A stretch of 64,000 bases of DNA, taken from an uncultured bacterium. Its GTDB lineage: Bacteria > Cyanobacteriota > Vampirovibrionia > Gastranaerophilales > Gastranaerophilaceae. Each line of letters begins with the position of its first letter. The stretch's first letter is position 1. Below the pieces are notes generated by a model that ran no database searches, was not told the origin of the DNA, and saw nothing but the letters and a program-made list of their open reading frames with translations. Positions 35,136 through 44,735 of the stretch are shown here, piece by piece. A program made the translations under genes and the position numbers. Where the stretch lies: NCBI GenBank assembly GCA_902760645.1, contig CACWHC010000009.1:1-64000 (forward strand). Direction: 5' to 3'.

Positions 35136-35756
35136 TTACAGCGGGGTATAATCCGAATAAATCAAACTTTTCCAGTTTTTGAAATAGCTTATTTGTGTTG
35201 CAGAGCCGGTTTTAATATAAATTCTGTTAAATGATTCGTGCGGAATATTTAAGGCATCGCAGACCGCAGCTTTTATGACATCAGGATATGTAACGATTAT
35301 AACCCTGTTATCAGCATTGTCTTTAACGATTTCCGATATTTTTTCTGAAACTCTTTTTATAAAATCAGATACACTTTCGGCATCTTCAGGTGTCGGAATT
35401 TCAGGATTAAATATAAACTGTTTCAGCATATCAGGGAATTTTGTTTCCAGCTGTTCAAAAGTTAATCCGCTAAATCCTCCGCAATCACGGGGTTTTAAAT
35501 CAATTATTTCAAAATTTTTCTTGTATATTTTTGAAATTTGTTTAGCAGACTGTATGCACCTTGAAGCAGCGGATGTATAAATTCTGTCATTTTTTACATG
35601 TCGTTTCTTTAAATATTCACAAATTTTTTCTATTTCTTCCAAACCATTTTCGTTAATCTGAGGGTGATTTTCTTTATCCGAAAATCTGCCTTCTTCCGAA
35701 AATATTGTAGCCCCGTGCGAAATAAAAGTTATTTTACATCTTCTGTCAAAATACAT
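35136..35756 (-). CDS. Histidine-phosphatase-superfamily protein, probably inactive
   Basis: 206 aa with the overall fold order of phosphoglycerate-mutase-like phosphatases: FISHGAT (residues 11-17), ENGLEEIEKICEYLKK, IYTSAASRCIQSAKQI, DCGGFSGLTFEQLETKFPD, RVIIVTYPDVIKAAVCDALN. The catalytic RHG motif reads SHG here (Arg to Ser13). The second catalytic His, normally in a VSHG-like motif, is Tyr157 in VTYPDV. So key phosphate-binding residues are lost and it may bind rather than hydrolyse phospho-ligands. GAGGTG precedes ATG 35756. Confidence 0.82.
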   Translation of the reverse strand: MYFDRRCKITFISHGATIFSEEGRFSDKENHPQINENGLEEIEKICEYLKKRHVKNDRIYTSAASRCIQSAKQISKIYKKNFEIIDLKPRDCGGFSGLTFEQLETKFPDMLKQFIFNPEIPTPEDAESVSDFIKRVSEKISEIVKDNADNRVIIVTYPDVIKAAVCDALNIPHESFNRIYIKTGSATQISYFKNWKSLIYSDYTPL

Positions 35757-35833
35757 AATTCACCTCTATCTTTTATAATTATAACACATTTTTTTTATTT
35801 TGTAGTAAGATATATGATTATAAGGAGAAAATT

Positions 35834-36328
35834 ATGAGAGGAACAGCATTTAAATTCGGAGATAATATTTCAACTGACCATATTGCACCGGGAAGATTGT
35901 TTCATTTAAGATCAAACCTTCCGGAATTTGCAAAACATGTTTTGGAAGATGCTGATCCTGAGTTTGCTTCAAAAATGAAAAAAGGGGACTTTGTTGTAGG
36001 AGGGTCTAACTTCGGACTTGGTTCTTCAAGAGAACACGCACCCCAGATTATAAAAATTGCCGGTGTTGGTGCAGTTATTGCAAAATCTTTTGCGAGAATT
36101 TTTTACAGAAATTCCATTAATATAGGCTTACTTGCTATTGAATGTGATACAGACGGTATTAATGCAGGTGATGAACTGGATTTGGATATTGAAAACGGCG
36201 TTTTGAAAGATTTAACAAATGGCGTAATTATTCCTATAGAGCCGCTTCCGCCTGTAATGATAAAGATGCTGAATGACGGCGGACTCGTTGAACATATTAA
36301 AAAGAACGGCGGATTTAACTTAAATTAA
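35834..36328 (+). CDS. leuD: 3-isopropylmalate dehydratase small subunit (LeuD-like)
   Basis: 164 aa, the short LeuD/HacB type. Contains FGDNISTDHIAPGR, the YLR-type loop as FHLRSN, and the swivelling-domain signature GGSNFGLGSSREHAPQIIKIAGVGAVIAKSFARIFYRN...N. It pairs with LeuC to isomerise 2- and 3-isopropylmalate in leucine synthesis; LeuC is not in this window. The loop sequence does not exclude homoaconitase-type use. AAGGAG precedes ATG 35834. Confidence 0.88.
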   Translation: MRGTAFKFGDNISTDHIAPGRLFHLRSNLPEFAKHVLEDADPEFASKMKKGDFVVGGSNFGLGSSREHAPQIIKIAGVGAVIAKSFARIFYRNSINIGLLAIECDTDGINAGDELDLDIENGVLKDLTNGVIIPIEPLPPVMIKMLNDGGLVEHIKKNGGFNLN

Positions 36329-36335
36329 TATTTGT

Positions 36336-36588
36336 ATTGACTTTGGCGGTTCAGCATTGTTTAATGTACTTGTACACTTTGCCGATATTTTTCGTGCTGG
36401 AAACGGCAGAGTATGCAGACTAAGGACGTAGGGTTCAGCAGTCAGGGCGAAAATTTGAGGCTCGGTTTAAATAACCCGACCGAACGATAAAGCTCCAGAA
36501 ATAACCGGCAGTCCTGTCATTATCAGAATGCGTAAGGGTTTTGGATAATGAGTTTGCAAAATATGTTACTGAATAAAAGGAGAAAAAA
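36336..36588 (+). promoter_or_regulatory. Promoter and long structured leader of the rpsL-rpsG operon
   Basis: TTGACT (36336-36341), 17-bp spacer, TTTAAT (36359-36364). The start would lie near 36371, giving a leader of about 220 nt. It contains several complementary pairs: GCCG/CGGC near 36382-36406, CGGT/ACCG within GAGGCT...AGCTCC near 36460-36495, and CATTATC/GATAATG near 36519-36549. AAAGGAG ends the leader. It matches no riboswitch I recognise; a ribosomal-protein-binding leader is the likely role. Confidence 0.5.
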
Positions 36589-36975
36589 ATGCCTACAATT
36601 AATCAGCTTGTACGTTCAGAACGTAAAAAGCTTACAGACAAAACAAAATCTCCTGCTTTGATGAATTGTCCTCAAAGACGTGGAGTATGTACAAGGGTTT
36701 ACACTACAACCCCTAAAAAACCGAACTCAGCTCTAAGAAAAGTAGCCAGAGTCAGATTAACTAACGGATTTGAAGTTACTTCATATATTCCGGGTATCGG
36801 TCACAACTTACAGGAACACAGTGTTGTTCTTATCAGAGGCGGCAGGGTTAAAGACCTTCCGGGTGTTCGTTACCACATCGTTCGTGGCACATTAGATACA
36901 GCAGGTGTTGCAAACAGAATGCAATCTCGTTCTAAATACGGTGCTAAAAGAGATAAAAAAGGAGGTAAGAAGTAA
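36589..36975 (+). CDS. rpsL: 30S ribosomal protein S12
   Basis: 128 aa. [15 protein letters not shown] and the decoding-site loops [19 protein letters not shown] and [19 protein letters not shown] are intact. The Lys residues linked to streptomycin response (PKKPNS and GRVKDL) are the wild-type kind. First gene of the str operon; its stop overlaps the rpsG start by one base (TAATG). Confidence 0.98.
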   Translation: MPTINQLVRSERKKLTDKTKSPALMNCPQRRGVCTRVYTTTPKKPNSALRKVARVRLTNGFEVTSYIPGIGHNLQEHSVVLIRGGRVKDLPGVRYHIVRGTLDTAGVANRMQSRSKYGAKRDKKGGKK

Positions 36976-37445
36976 TGTCAAGACGTTCTAAACCTGCGAA
37001 AAGAATTCCTTTAGCAGATCCGGTATACAACAGTGTAGATATCTCAAAATTCATTAACAGAATTATGAGACGCGGTAAAAAATCATTAGCAGAAAAGATT
37101 TTCTATGCTACATTGACTAAAATTGAAGAAAGAACTAACGAAAAATCGCTTGAAATTTTCCAAAAGGCTATGACAAATGCTACACCTTTGTTGGAAGTTA
37201 AAGCAAGACGTATCGGTGGTTCTACTTATCAGGTACCTATTGAAGTTAAAGCAGACAGAGGTTTCGCTCTTGCTTCTTCATGGTTAATTGAAGCTGCTAA
37301 GAAACGCGGCGGTAAATCATTCATTGACAAATTGACAAACGAAATTATTGATGCGTCAAACGGTGTTGGTGCTGCCTGCAAAAAACGTGAAGATACCCAC
37401 AAAATGGCTGAAGCAAATAAAGCTTTTGCTCATTACAGATACTAA
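36975..37445 (+). CDS. rpsG: 30S ribosomal protein S7
   Basis: 156 aa. [55 protein letters not shown] and the C-terminal ANKAFAHYRY identify S7, which organises the 3' domain of 16S rRNA. A terminator follows, so fusA and tuf are not in this operon here. Confidence 0.98.
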   Translation: MSRRSKPAKRIPLADPVYNSVDISKFINRIMRRGKKSLAEKIFYATLTKIEERTNEKSLEIFQKAMTNATPLLEVKARRIGGSTYQVPIEVKADRGFALASSWLIEAAKKRGGKSFIDKLTNEIIDASNGVGAACKKREDTHKMAEANKAFAHYRY

Positions 37446-37466
37446 TTTTCACGGTATAAATTTTAA

Positions 37467-37500
37467 AAAAGGCTTTGGATTATTTCCAAGGCTTTTTTTA
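37467..37500 (+). terminator. Terminator of the rpsL-rpsG operon
   Basis: AAAGGCTTTGGA-TTATTT-CCAAGGCTTTTTTT hairpin with T-run, 22 bp after the rpsG stop. Confidence 0.92.
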
Positions 37501-37599
37501 TGTAAATTTTTCGTAACATTTCCTTAAATAGTGCAATTTTCTTATAAAGAAATACTTTATATAAGTGTAGGGAAAAAGGTTATAGGTTGGGTTATATTA

Positions 37600-38493
37600 A
37601 TGGGTAATTTTTTCGTAGAAGGATTAAGATATTCGGGTACAGGCTTGTATAGCGGTGTATTAGCTGATGTTACGGGTTCTGTATCAAAATCTGTTCCATC
37701 TCTTTTTAATACAACAAGAGATTTCTTTCCTTCTTTGAGCGGAAATGTTGATAATGTTTTTACCCATACATTTGTAACTCCTTCAGCAGCTACATCAGCT
37801 TCAGGAGTCATTGATTTCTTCCCTGCATTGTCAGGTAAAACAGCAGGAACAACGGTTTCTGCTCCTGTTTCTACCGGTTCATTCTTCTCATTTATTGATG
37901 ATTATATTCCTGATTTCTTCACAGGTATTATTCCTAAAGTTTCAAACGGCATAAGAAGAATAGCAAGCCAGGTAGTAAATACCGGGGCTGATGTTATCTC
38001 AGGTGTCGGCAGTTTCGTTTCAGGATGCTTTGGCAGATTGATTAATTTTGCAAAGAGTTTTGTAGGCAGAGTTAATTCTGACAGAGAAGGCAACAGAATA
38101 TTCTCTAACGGAAGAAGTCAGGCTTGGTGCGCAGATTTCGTTACATATTGCGTAAAGAAAGTTTTTGGTAATAAATTACCTGCAGATTTCGGTTCTTCTG
38201 CCGTATCTGATTTGAGAGCTTGGGGTGACAAACACGGTTGTTATCTTAAAGCACCTTATGAACAGGGTAAAGCTGCAATGGCTAATTTCTTGAAAAACAG
38301 AGTTAAGCCGGGTGACATTATGATTGAAAAAAGAAACGGAAAATCTCATACAGGTATTGTAACTTACGTTGATCCAAACGGACAATATTTCAAAACCGTT
38401 GAAGGTAATGCTTCAAACAGCGTAAAAGAAGTAACTTATCAGGCAGATAGTAAGACTTTAAGCGGATTCGTTTCCCTTTCCAAGTTTGCTTAA
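37600..38493 (+). CDS. CHAP-domain cysteine peptidase/amidase
   Basis: 297 aa from ATG 37600; a longer frame from 37531 would start inside the promoter region. The N-terminal 150 residues are low complexity, rich in Ser, Thr and Phe-Phe-Pro (DFFPALSGK, FFSFIDDYIPDFF). The C-terminal CHAP domain has the catalytic Cys177 (AWCADFVTYCV), His250 (SHTGIVTYV) and a VEGN motif. CHAP enzymes cleave peptidoglycan cross-bridges. No classical signal peptide is seen. Its 3' end overlaps convergent coaE by 36 bp. Confidence 0.82.
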   Translation: MGNFFVEGLRYSGTGLYSGVLADVTGSVSKSVPSLFNTTRDFFPSLSGNVDNVFTHTFVTPSAATSASGVIDFFPALSGKTAGTTVSAPVSTGSFFSFIDDYIPDFFTGIIPKVSNGIRRIASQVVNTGADVISGVGSFVSGCFGRLINFAKSFVGRVNSDREGNRIFSNGRSQAWCADFVTYCVKKVFGNKLPADFGSSAVSDLRAWGDKHGCYLKAPYEQGKAAMANFLKNRVKPGDIMIEKRNGKSHTGIVTYVDPNGQYFKTVEGNASNSVKEVTYQADSKTLSGFVSLSKFA

Positions 38494-39054
38494 TAGCTCT
38501 TCAACAGATTTCTCTAAATCTTCGAATTTCCCATTATTATAAATAATATAATCAGACAAATACTTTTTTTCATCTTGTGAACGTTGACAATTTAACCTTG
38601 ATTTTGCGTATTCCTCAGTATAATTATTCCGCTCAATTAACCTCTTTTCCCTTATTTCATCATTTGTGTACACAAGTATAATTTTGTCGAATAAATTTTG
38701 CATGCCGGTTTCAAAAAGTAAAGGTATCCCAACGAAAACGAAGTTTTCATCTGTGTTATTGTTGAAAAAATCTATAATTTTTTCTTCAATTTTAGGGTGA
38801 ACTATTTGTTCCAATGTTTTCTTTTTTTTAGCATCATTAAAAACGATTTTCCCTAATTTTTCTCTTGATATTTTTCCCCCATTTGTACAAATATCTTCAT
38901 TGTAAAATGCAGAAATAATAGTTTGCTGTTCCTCATCCAATACTTCATGACCGGCAACATCAGCGTCAAGTACAGAATAACCGTGTTCTTCAATAATTTT
39001 TTGAACTGTAGATTTGCCTGAGGCGATATTTCCGGTTATAGCTATTTTAATCAT
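38458..39054 (-). CDS. coaE: Dephospho-CoA kinase
   Basis: 198 aa. MIKIAITGNIASGKSTV carries the P-loop. LDADVAGHEVL, the HPKIEEKI segment and VFVGIPLLFETG follow, as in CoaE, which makes the final phosphorylation in CoA synthesis. I chose ATG 39054 (the TTG at 39066 is inside rluB). It overlaps the rluB stop by 8 bp, so it is translationally coupled in the thioesterase-rluB-coaE operon. Confidence 0.93.
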   Translation of the reverse strand: MIKIAITGNIASGKSTVQKIIEEHGYSVLDADVAGHEVLDEEQQTIISAFYNEDICTNGGKISREKLGKIVFNDAKKKKTLEQIVHPKIEEKIIDFFNNNTDENFVFVGIPLLFETGMQNLFDKIILVYTNDEIREKRLIERNNYTEEYAKSRLNCQRSQDEKKYLSDYIIYNNGKFEDLEKSVEELLSKLGKGNESA

Positions 39055-39784
39055 CTTTTGCAGCAATCCTGTTTAAAAAGTTTCGTAATTCTTTGATTTG
39101 TTTTGGCTTGATAGGTTTCCATTCGCCCCTTTTTAAGCCTTCAAGCTGAATTGTTGCGTGCTGAATTCTTTTGAGGGACTTAACTTCGTAACCAAAATAT
39201 TCAAACATTTTTCTGATTTGTCTGTTCATTCCCTGATATAGAGTAATTCTCATCATTGTTCTGTCTTTGTCTACTTCAAGAACTTCTATATCAGCGTATG
39301 CAGTTTTGCCTTTTCCAATTTCTATTCCGTTTGCCATTTGCTCCAATTCGTGCGGCTGAACAAGTTTATCAACTGATACGAGATAAACCTTTGGCACTTT
39401 TATTGACGGATGTGTAAGCTCATTAATTAAATCCCCGTCATTTGTCAGAATAAGTAATCCTGTGGATTCTCTGTCCAAACGTCCTACCGGTTTTAATCCG
39501 AACAATTCTTTCGGGAGCAAATCATAAATTGTTTTGCGTCCTTTTTCATCGTCGGCAGTCGTAATATACCCTGCGGGTTTAAAAAATCTGTAGTACTGAT
39601 GTTTAACGGGGTGGATTAACTTATTGTTGATAAAAACTTTGTCTTTATCACCGACAAGAAACCCGAGTTCGGTAACTTTTTTGTCGTTGACTACTACGGC
39701 ACCGGATTCAATAAGCTCATCAGCCTTGCGTCTGGAGCATATACCTGCGGAGGCAATATATTTGTTTAAGCGGGTTGAAGGCAT
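39047..39784 (-). CDS. rluB: 23S rRNA pseudouridine synthase, RluB/RsuA family
   Basis: 245 aa. An N-terminal S4 RNA-binding domain (RLNKYIASAGICSRRKADELIESGAVVVNDKKV) is followed by the catalytic domain with GRLDRESTGLLILTNDGDL (catalytic Asp) and GMNRQIRKMFEYFGYEVKSLKRI. RluB and RsuA are hard to separate by eye, and RluB is favoured by length and motif. It overlaps the thioesterase gene by 19 bp and coaE by 8 bp. Confidence 0.9.
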   Translation of the reverse strand: MPSTRLNKYIASAGICSRRKADELIESGAVVVNDKKVTELGFLVGDKDKVFINNKLIHPVKHQYYRFFKPAGYITTADDEKGRKTIYDLLPKELFGLKPVGRLDRESTGLLILTNDGDLINELTHPSIKVPKVYLVSVDKLVQPHELEQMANGIEIGKGKTAYADIEVLEVDKDRTMMRITLYQGMNRQIRKMFEYFGYEVKSLKRIQHATIQLEGLKRGEWKPIKPKQIKELRNFLNRIAAKDD

Positions 39785-40197
39785 CCTTCCAACTCCTTGT
39801 TGAATATATCTGCCAAAAATTCAGGCATTCTTCTGTAAAGTTTACCTGTGGTATTTGATATGGCTACGACATCAAAAGTTGCTTCAATGAATGTTTTACC
39901 TGTTTCTTTAGAAGTGATTTTCTGTGAAAACGTAACGGCAAGACCGTTAAATTTTGATATTTTGGTTTCGACTACGACTACTTCATTAAGTTTCGCAGAC
40001 ATTTTAAATCTTACATTCATATTTGTAACAGGCATAACAATATCTCTTGCAGTAAGCTCCGGCAAGGTATATCCAAATAATTCGCACAATTCAACACGTC
40101 CAGCCTCAAGCCATCTGAGGTAAGAACCGTGCCATACTACACCGTAGGCATCTGTGTCTGAATAATATACTTTTCTTTCAAAAATATGTGTTGTCAT
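39766..40197 (-). CDS. Acyl-CoA thioesterase, YbgC/4HBT family
   Basis: 143 aa hot-dog fold. VYYSDTDAYGVVWHGSYLRWLEAGRVELCELFGY holds the family signature, including the catalytic Asp (SDTDAYGVVWHG). It hydrolyses acyl-CoA thioesters; substrate unknown. First gene of the operon, starting 6 nt after a perfect promoter and without an SD. Confidence 0.9.
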   Translation of the reverse strand: MTTHIFERKVYYSDTDAYGVVWHGSYLRWLEAGRVELCELFGYTLPELTARDIVMPVTNMNVRFKMSAKLNEVVVVETKISKFNGLAVTFSQKITSKETGKTFIEATFDVVAISNTTGKLYRRMPEFLADIFNKELEGCLQPA

Positions 40198-40291
40198 AAA
40201 GTGATTATACTATGCTTAGTTTACTTTGGCAAGAAATATTACGCATATTTAATAATATGCTGTAATTTGGTTAGCATGATAAAATGACTTT
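40198..40291. promoter_or_regulatory. Divergent leaderless promoters
   Basis: Minus strand: TTGCCA (40232-40227), 17-bp spacer, TATAAT (40209-40204), 6 nt, ATG 40197. Plus strand: extended -10 TGATAAAAT (TAAAAT at 40280-40285), 6 nt, ATG 40292. Neither gene has an SD. Confidence 0.7.
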
Positions 40292-41296
40292 ATGAAAAAA
40301 AGCAAAATAATCCCAATTTTAATAACCTGTATATTGCTGGTATTTATATTTTACAAGATTAACTGGTCGGTCTTGTTCACTACGTTTAAAACATTTGATT
40401 TTAAAAATATTTTTATAATTGTTTTTTTATATATTACAGCTATGTATATGCGAGGATTCAGGTGGAAGGCTTTGTTGGCGAATAATCCGAAGTATTCCCC
40501 TGTTCATCTTGGAGAAGTTTTTATTGTGGGAAGTTTTTTGAATGCATATTTACCTGCAAGAGTTGGAGATTTATACAGGGCTTATTATCTTGGAAACGTA
40601 AAACAGGAAAAGAAGATGAAAATTTTAGGCTCCGTGATACTTGAACGTACTCTTGACGGGGTTACTGTTTTAGGAATACTGTTTATCGCTATTTTGTTGT
40701 ATTGCAGGCAGCAGTGGATATTGAATATTGCCTACGCTTCCGCAATTTTATTTGTCGGCAGTCTGATTATTTTTTTCGTTGTTTGTAAATATAATAAGGT
40801 TGATTTTATAAAAGATAAAGTAATAAGTTTTTCAAAATGTTTTCCAAAAAATTTTTCTGATAAAATTTCAGCAGTAACAGAGAAAATTGCATCATATTCA
40901 AATTCGTTTATAGAGGGTTTTGAGGCTTTTCGTGATATCAGGTATTTTCTTTCTGCATTATTTATGAGTATTCTTATATGGGGTATGGAATGTGTCGTTG
41001 CGTGGTATGTATTAACAAGTTTTGATTTGGGTTTTGGTTTTGGTGCAAGTCTTTTTGTAATAAGTTTAATATCGTTTTCTACCATGATACCGTCAGCTTC
41101 TATTTTTGTTGGTCCTTATCAGTATGCGTATATTTTGGCTTTAGGAATATTTGGGGTAAGTAAATCAGCATCCCTTGCCGTTGCAACTGTTCATCAGGGA
41201 ATAATGATGATTGTGCTTGCAATATTAGGCGGTATGTTTCTTTTGAAGTTTAATATTTCCGTAAAAGATGCCGTAGCAGAGCATAACAAAAGCTAA
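40292..41296 (+). CDS. Lysylphosphatidylglycerol synthase-TM/flippase-like membrane protein
   Basis: 334 aa with about eight transmembrane helices. Family marks of the UPF0104/YbhN group: MRGFRWKALLANNP, FLNAYLPARVGDLYRAYYLG, ILGSVILERTLDGVTVLGIL, and AFRDIR...SILIWGMECVVAWYVL. These proteins resemble the membrane half of MprF and may flip lipids; none of the synthase domain is present. Leaderless start (see promoter). Confidence 0.87.
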   Translation: MKKSKIIPILITCILLVFIFYKINWSVLFTTFKTFDFKNIFIIVFLYITAMYMRGFRWKALLANNPKYSPVHLGEVFIVGSFLNAYLPARVGDLYRAYYLGNVKQEKKMKILGSVILERTLDGVTVLGILFIAILLYCRQQWILNIAYASAILFVGSLIIFFVVCKYNKVDFIKDKVISFSKCFPKNFSDKISAVTEKIASYSNSFIEGFEAFRDIRYFLSALFMSILIWGMECVVAWYVLTSFDLGFGFGASLFVISLISFSTMIPSASIFVGPYQYAYILALGIFGVSKSASLAVATVHQGIMMIVLAILGGMFLLKFNISVKDAVAEHNKS

Positions 41297-41371
41297 AAAT
41301 TTATCTTTGCCATTAATTACGTTTGGCGTATAATTAATATGTTGGCTTATAATTAATAGCAGGGTATTTTT

Positions 41372-43027
41372 ATGAAGAGTGATAATATAAAAAAGGGTTT
41401 GGCTAGAACTCCGCACAGAGGTCTATTAATGGCTACAGGAGTCAGCAAGAAGAATATGGATGCCCCGTTTATCGGGATAGCAAGTGCATTTACCGATTTG
41501 GTACCCGGACATATAGGGATGCGTGATTTGGAACGTCAAATTGAAAAAGGTATTCATTCAGGCGGCGGTCAGGCATTTATATTCGGTACTCCTGCCGTGT
41601 GTGACGGTATTGCAATGGGGCATAGCGGAATGAGATATTCGCTTCCGTCAAGAGATTTAATTGCCGATTGTGTGGAAACTATGGCGGCTGCACATCAGCT
41701 GGACGGACTTGTTTTGTTATCTAATTGCGATAAAATTACTCCGGGAATGATTATTGGTGCTTTAAGGTTAAATATTCCTGCGATAGTTGTTACGGCAGGT
41801 CCTATGCTTGATGGTGTATGCCGCGGTGAAAATAAATTAACTATGATTTCAGGTTCTTTTGAAGCTGTCGGAAAATTCAGAAACGGTGAAATTACGGAGG
41901 AACATTTACTCGCTATGGAGGAAAATTCCTGTCCGTCAGCAGGTTCCTGTCAGGGTATGTATACCGCAAATACAATGGCCTGTCTGACAGAGGTTCTTGG
42001 AATGAGTATGCCTTATTGTTCTTCGGCTTCTGCCGTGTCTGCTCAAAAACGCAGAATTGCTTTTGAAAGCGGTCTGAGAATAATTGAACTTGTAAAAGAT
42101 GATATTAAACCGTCAGATATTATTACAAAGGAAAGTTTGCTGAATATGATTAAGGTATCGTTAGCTATCGGCGGTTCTACAAACACTTTCCTGCATACTT
42201 TGGCTATAGCGAATGCTGCCGGAATTGATATTACTATTGATGATTTCGACAGATTAAGCCGTGAAATACATCAGATTGTAAAAATTAATCCGTCATCAAC
42301 GCTTACAATGACTGATTTTCATCAGGCAGGCGGTATTCCTGCAGTGTTAAAAAGTCTGTATGAGCCTGTTAAATTGGATAATACACTTAATATTTCGGGC
42401 TTAAAAATTTCTGAAATATCGGTTTCTGCGTATGCAGATGAAACGGTAATTCCAAAATATGACAAATCTGAATATACTCAGGCAGGACTTGGCGTATTGT
42501 ACGGTAATCTTGCAAAAGACGGATGTGTTATAAAAATTTCGGGTGTCGATAAGGATTGTTATACATTTGAAGGTTCTGCAAAAACTTTCGACAGCGAAGA
42601 AGACGCTATGTATGCTTTGGAAAATGATTTAATAAAATCGGGTGATGTTGTAGTTATTCGTTATGAGGGTCCAAAAGGCGGTCCCGGCATGAGAGAAATG
42701 CTTGCCCCGACATCATTACTTGTAGGCAAAGGCTTGGGTAAAAGCTGTGCATTAATTACTGACGGAAGATTTTCCGGCGGTACAAGGGGTATCTGTGTAG
42801 GTCACGTCTGTCCGGAGGCTGCTAACGGCGGTATTATAGCACTTGTTCAGGATGGTGATAAGATAAAAATTGATATTCCAAACCGTTCGATTGAACTTTT
42901 GGTATCAGATGAAGAGCTTGAAAAAAGACGGAAAGAACTAAAACCGTTTGAACCCAAGATAAAATCGGGATACCTTGCAAAATACGCATCAAATGTATCT
43001 GATGCAAGCCATGGTGCAATAGTATAA
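41372..43027 (+). CDS. ilvD: Dihydroxy-acid dehydratase
   Basis: 551 aa. Dehydrates dihydroxy acids to 2-keto acids for valine, isoleucine and leucine. Fe-S ligands and motifs are [10 protein letters not shown], the [16 protein letters not shown] site, and near the C-terminus [27 protein letters not shown]. Length and motifs are complete. It stands alone between a membrane protein gene and a convergent small gene; the rest of the ilv pathway is not here. Confidence 0.95.
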   Translation: MKSDNIKKGLARTPHRGLLMATGVSKKNMDAPFIGIASAFTDLVPGHIGMRDLERQIEKGIHSGGGQAFIFGTPAVCDGIAMGHSGMRYSLPSRDLIADCVETMAAAHQLDGLVLLSNCDKITPGMIIGALRLNIPAIVVTAGPMLDGVCRGENKLTMISGSFEAVGKFRNGEITEEHLLAMEENSCPSAGSCQGMYTANTMACLTEVLGMSMPYCSSASAVSAQKRRIAFESGLRIIELVKDDIKPSDIITKESLLNMIKVSLAIGGSTNTFLHTLAIANAAGIDITIDDFDRLSREIHQIVKINPSSTLTMTDFHQAGGIPAVLKSLYEPVKLDNTLNISGLKISEISVSAYADETVIPKYDKSEYTQAGLGVLYGNLAKDGCVIKISGVDKDCYTFEGSAKTFDSEEDAMYALENDLIKSGDVVVIRYEGPKGGPGMREMLAPTSLLVGKGLGKSCALITDGRFSGGTRGICVGHVCPEAANGGIIALVQDGDKIKIDIPNRSIELLVSDEELEKRRKELKPFEPKIKSGYLAKYASNVSDASHGAIV

Positions 43028-43042
43028 ATTCTGATTTTATGA

Positions 43043-43441
43043 TTATTTTAACGGATTAAAAGCTTCAAATCCCGACAGGTTGAGTGATTTAATATCAACC
43101 ATATTGCTTTTTGCTTTTTCGTAGCATTGTTCAACATTTGCTTTAAAATTATATAAACTGATGTCTATCGGTTGGGAATATTCATTTCTCATAAACTTAT
43201 TTTTAAGTTTTTTAAAGACCCAAAGTACAAACGTACCGTCATTTGTATGGCTGTTTTCCACAATGACAACGTCATTATTGCCGTTCTTTTCCAGTGCTTT
43301 TAATCCGCTCATAATACTTTTTGCTCCCGGCGGATTATCCTGCATAAAATAAGCTAATTTAGTCATTGTGTTTGGACTGACTATAACTTTTGAAGTAAAT
43401 GTATTTCTGTAATCCGTATTTCTAATTGCCTGTATCTGCAT
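43043..43441 (-). CDS. Hypothetical protein, 132 aa
   Basis: Start ATG 43441 with GGGATTGG upstream (a longer frame to 43483 is less likely). N-terminus MQIQAIRNTDYRNTFTSKVI resembles the start of other orphans here (a short polar stretch and then a Phe-Xaa-Ser/Gly/Ala-Lys motif). The rest is mixed alpha-beta (VIVENSHTNDGTFVLWVFKKL). No signal peptide. No family recognised. It is convergent with ilvD, 15 bp away. Confidence 0.6.
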   Translation of the reverse strand: MQIQAIRNTDYRNTFTSKVIVSPNTMTKLAYFMQDNPPGAKSIMSGLKALEKNGNNDVVIVENSHTNDGTFVLWVFKKLKNKFMRNEYSQPIDISLYNFKANVEQCYEKAKSNMVDIKSLNLSGFEAFNPLK

Positions 43442-43538
43442 AATTTTCCAATCCCTATACTGTGTGATTATATTGTATAACAAAAAAATTTAATAGTATA
43501 AATTATTAAAATTTATATACAAATAATTACAAAATATT

Positions 43539-44336
43539 TTATTTTCCAAGCAGATTGGCTTTTGTTGTTGTTTTATCAATGACATCATAGAATAATTTTG
43601 CGGAATTTTGATTATTCATAACCTGTATGCCTTCAAAAGTACAGCCCCCTTTTGTCGCGACATTATCTATTAAAGTCTGAACAGGTGTTTCTCCTCTGTT
43701 AAATACCATTTTAGCTGAACCTAATGCCGTTTGTGTCGCAAGCAGTAATGATTTGTCATAATCAAGCCCTAATTTTTCGCCTGCACGAGCCATATCCTCG
43801 ATTACTTTGTAGAAAAATGCAGGACCTGAACCCGATATTGCTGTTACAATATCCATTTGTTCTTCTGTTACTTCTATGCATTTACCTATTGAAGAAAGCA
43901 GCGAAAGTACGGTCTGCGTATCATCATTATTTGCATAACGTCCTTTGCAAACCCCGAACATACCTTCTTTTACAAGTGCCGGAGTGTTTGGCATTACTCT
44001 TATAATTCTTTGTTTTCCTATAATATTTTCTATTTTTTTTGTGTTTACTCCTGCTGCAATTGATACGATTAATTTATCCTGAGTTATTTCGTGTTTAATT
44101 TCGTCTAATACATCTGATACCTGATTTGGTTTTATTGCAATAAATATAATATCGCTGTCTATTACAAGAGCTTTATTGTCGGACAATACGGGAATATTTA
44201 ATCTTTTTTGTGACTCGGATGCAATTTCAGGATTAATTTCCGACCCTTTTATTAAAGTGTTTTTGTTGCCCGAAATTCCTTTAATTATTGCACTTGCCAT
44301 CTTGCCGCAGCCGATAAAACCAAATTTTACGTTCAT
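43539..44336 (-). CDS. proC: Pyrroline-5-carboxylate reductase
   Basis: 265 aa. Last step of proline synthesis. The Rossmann start FGFIGCGKMASAIIKG, ILFIAIKPNQV, IRVMPNTPALVKEGM and the C-terminal signature SGSGPAFFYKVIEDMARAGEKLGLDYDKSLLLATQTALGSAKM are all intact. GAGAGG precedes ATG 44336. Divergent from rpmH. Confidence 0.95.
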   Translation of the reverse strand: MNVKFGFIGCGKMASAIIKGISGNKNTLIKGSEINPEIASESQKRLNIPVLSDNKALVIDSDIIFIAIKPNQVSDVLDEIKHEITQDKLIVSIAAGVNTKKIENIIGKQRIIRVMPNTPALVKEGMFGVCKGRYANNDDTQTVLSLLSSIGKCIEVTEEQMDIVTAISGSGPAFFYKVIEDMARAGEKLGLDYDKSLLLATQTALGSAKMVFNRGETPVQTLIDNVATKGGCTFEGIQVMNNQNSAKLFYDVIDKTTTKANLLGK

Positions 44337-44432
44337 ATATGTTAACCTCTCTTTATATTACAGTTGACTATTTATTTTGTTTCATTTACATTTGAATTAT
44401 ACGGCAAATAAAATTAAAAGGAAATTGGAAAA

Positions 44433-44585
44433 ATGAGACGCACACTAGAAGGAACAAAAATCAAAAGACAACACGTTAGCGGTTTCCGTGCAAGAATGGC
44501 TACCCCGGGCGGCAGAGAAGTTATTAACAGACGTCGTGCAAAAGGTCGTCATACTTTAGGTATCGTTGCTAAAAAACGTGCTTAA
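44433..44585 (+). CDS. rpmH: 50S ribosomal protein L34
   Basis: 50 aa: [20 protein letters not shown] ... [20 protein letters not shown]. The GFRARM and RRAKGRH blocks define L34, and the RRTLxGT start is the cyanobacterial kind. AAGGAAATTGG precedes ATG 44433. A strong terminator follows at once, and rnpA, usually next door, lies 3.1 kb downstream. Confidence 0.95.
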   Translation: MRRTLEGTKIKRQHVSGFRARMATPGGREVINRRRAKGRHTLGIVAKKRA

Positions 44586-44608
44586 TTATCAAATAAACAG
44601 TATTATGC

Positions 44609-44640
44609 AAAAAGATTCACTATATAGTGAATCTTTTTTG
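44609..44640 (+). terminator. Terminator after rpmH
   Basis: AAAAGATTCACTATATAGTGAATCTTTT hairpin with T-run. Confidence 0.92.
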
Positions 44641-44735
44641 TTGTTAAAATTTTTTACATAATATTTTTTCTTCCTAAAGTTTTATATAATAATTACCGTT
44701 ATCTTTTTTGTGTAAGACTTTATAGGAGAAATATT

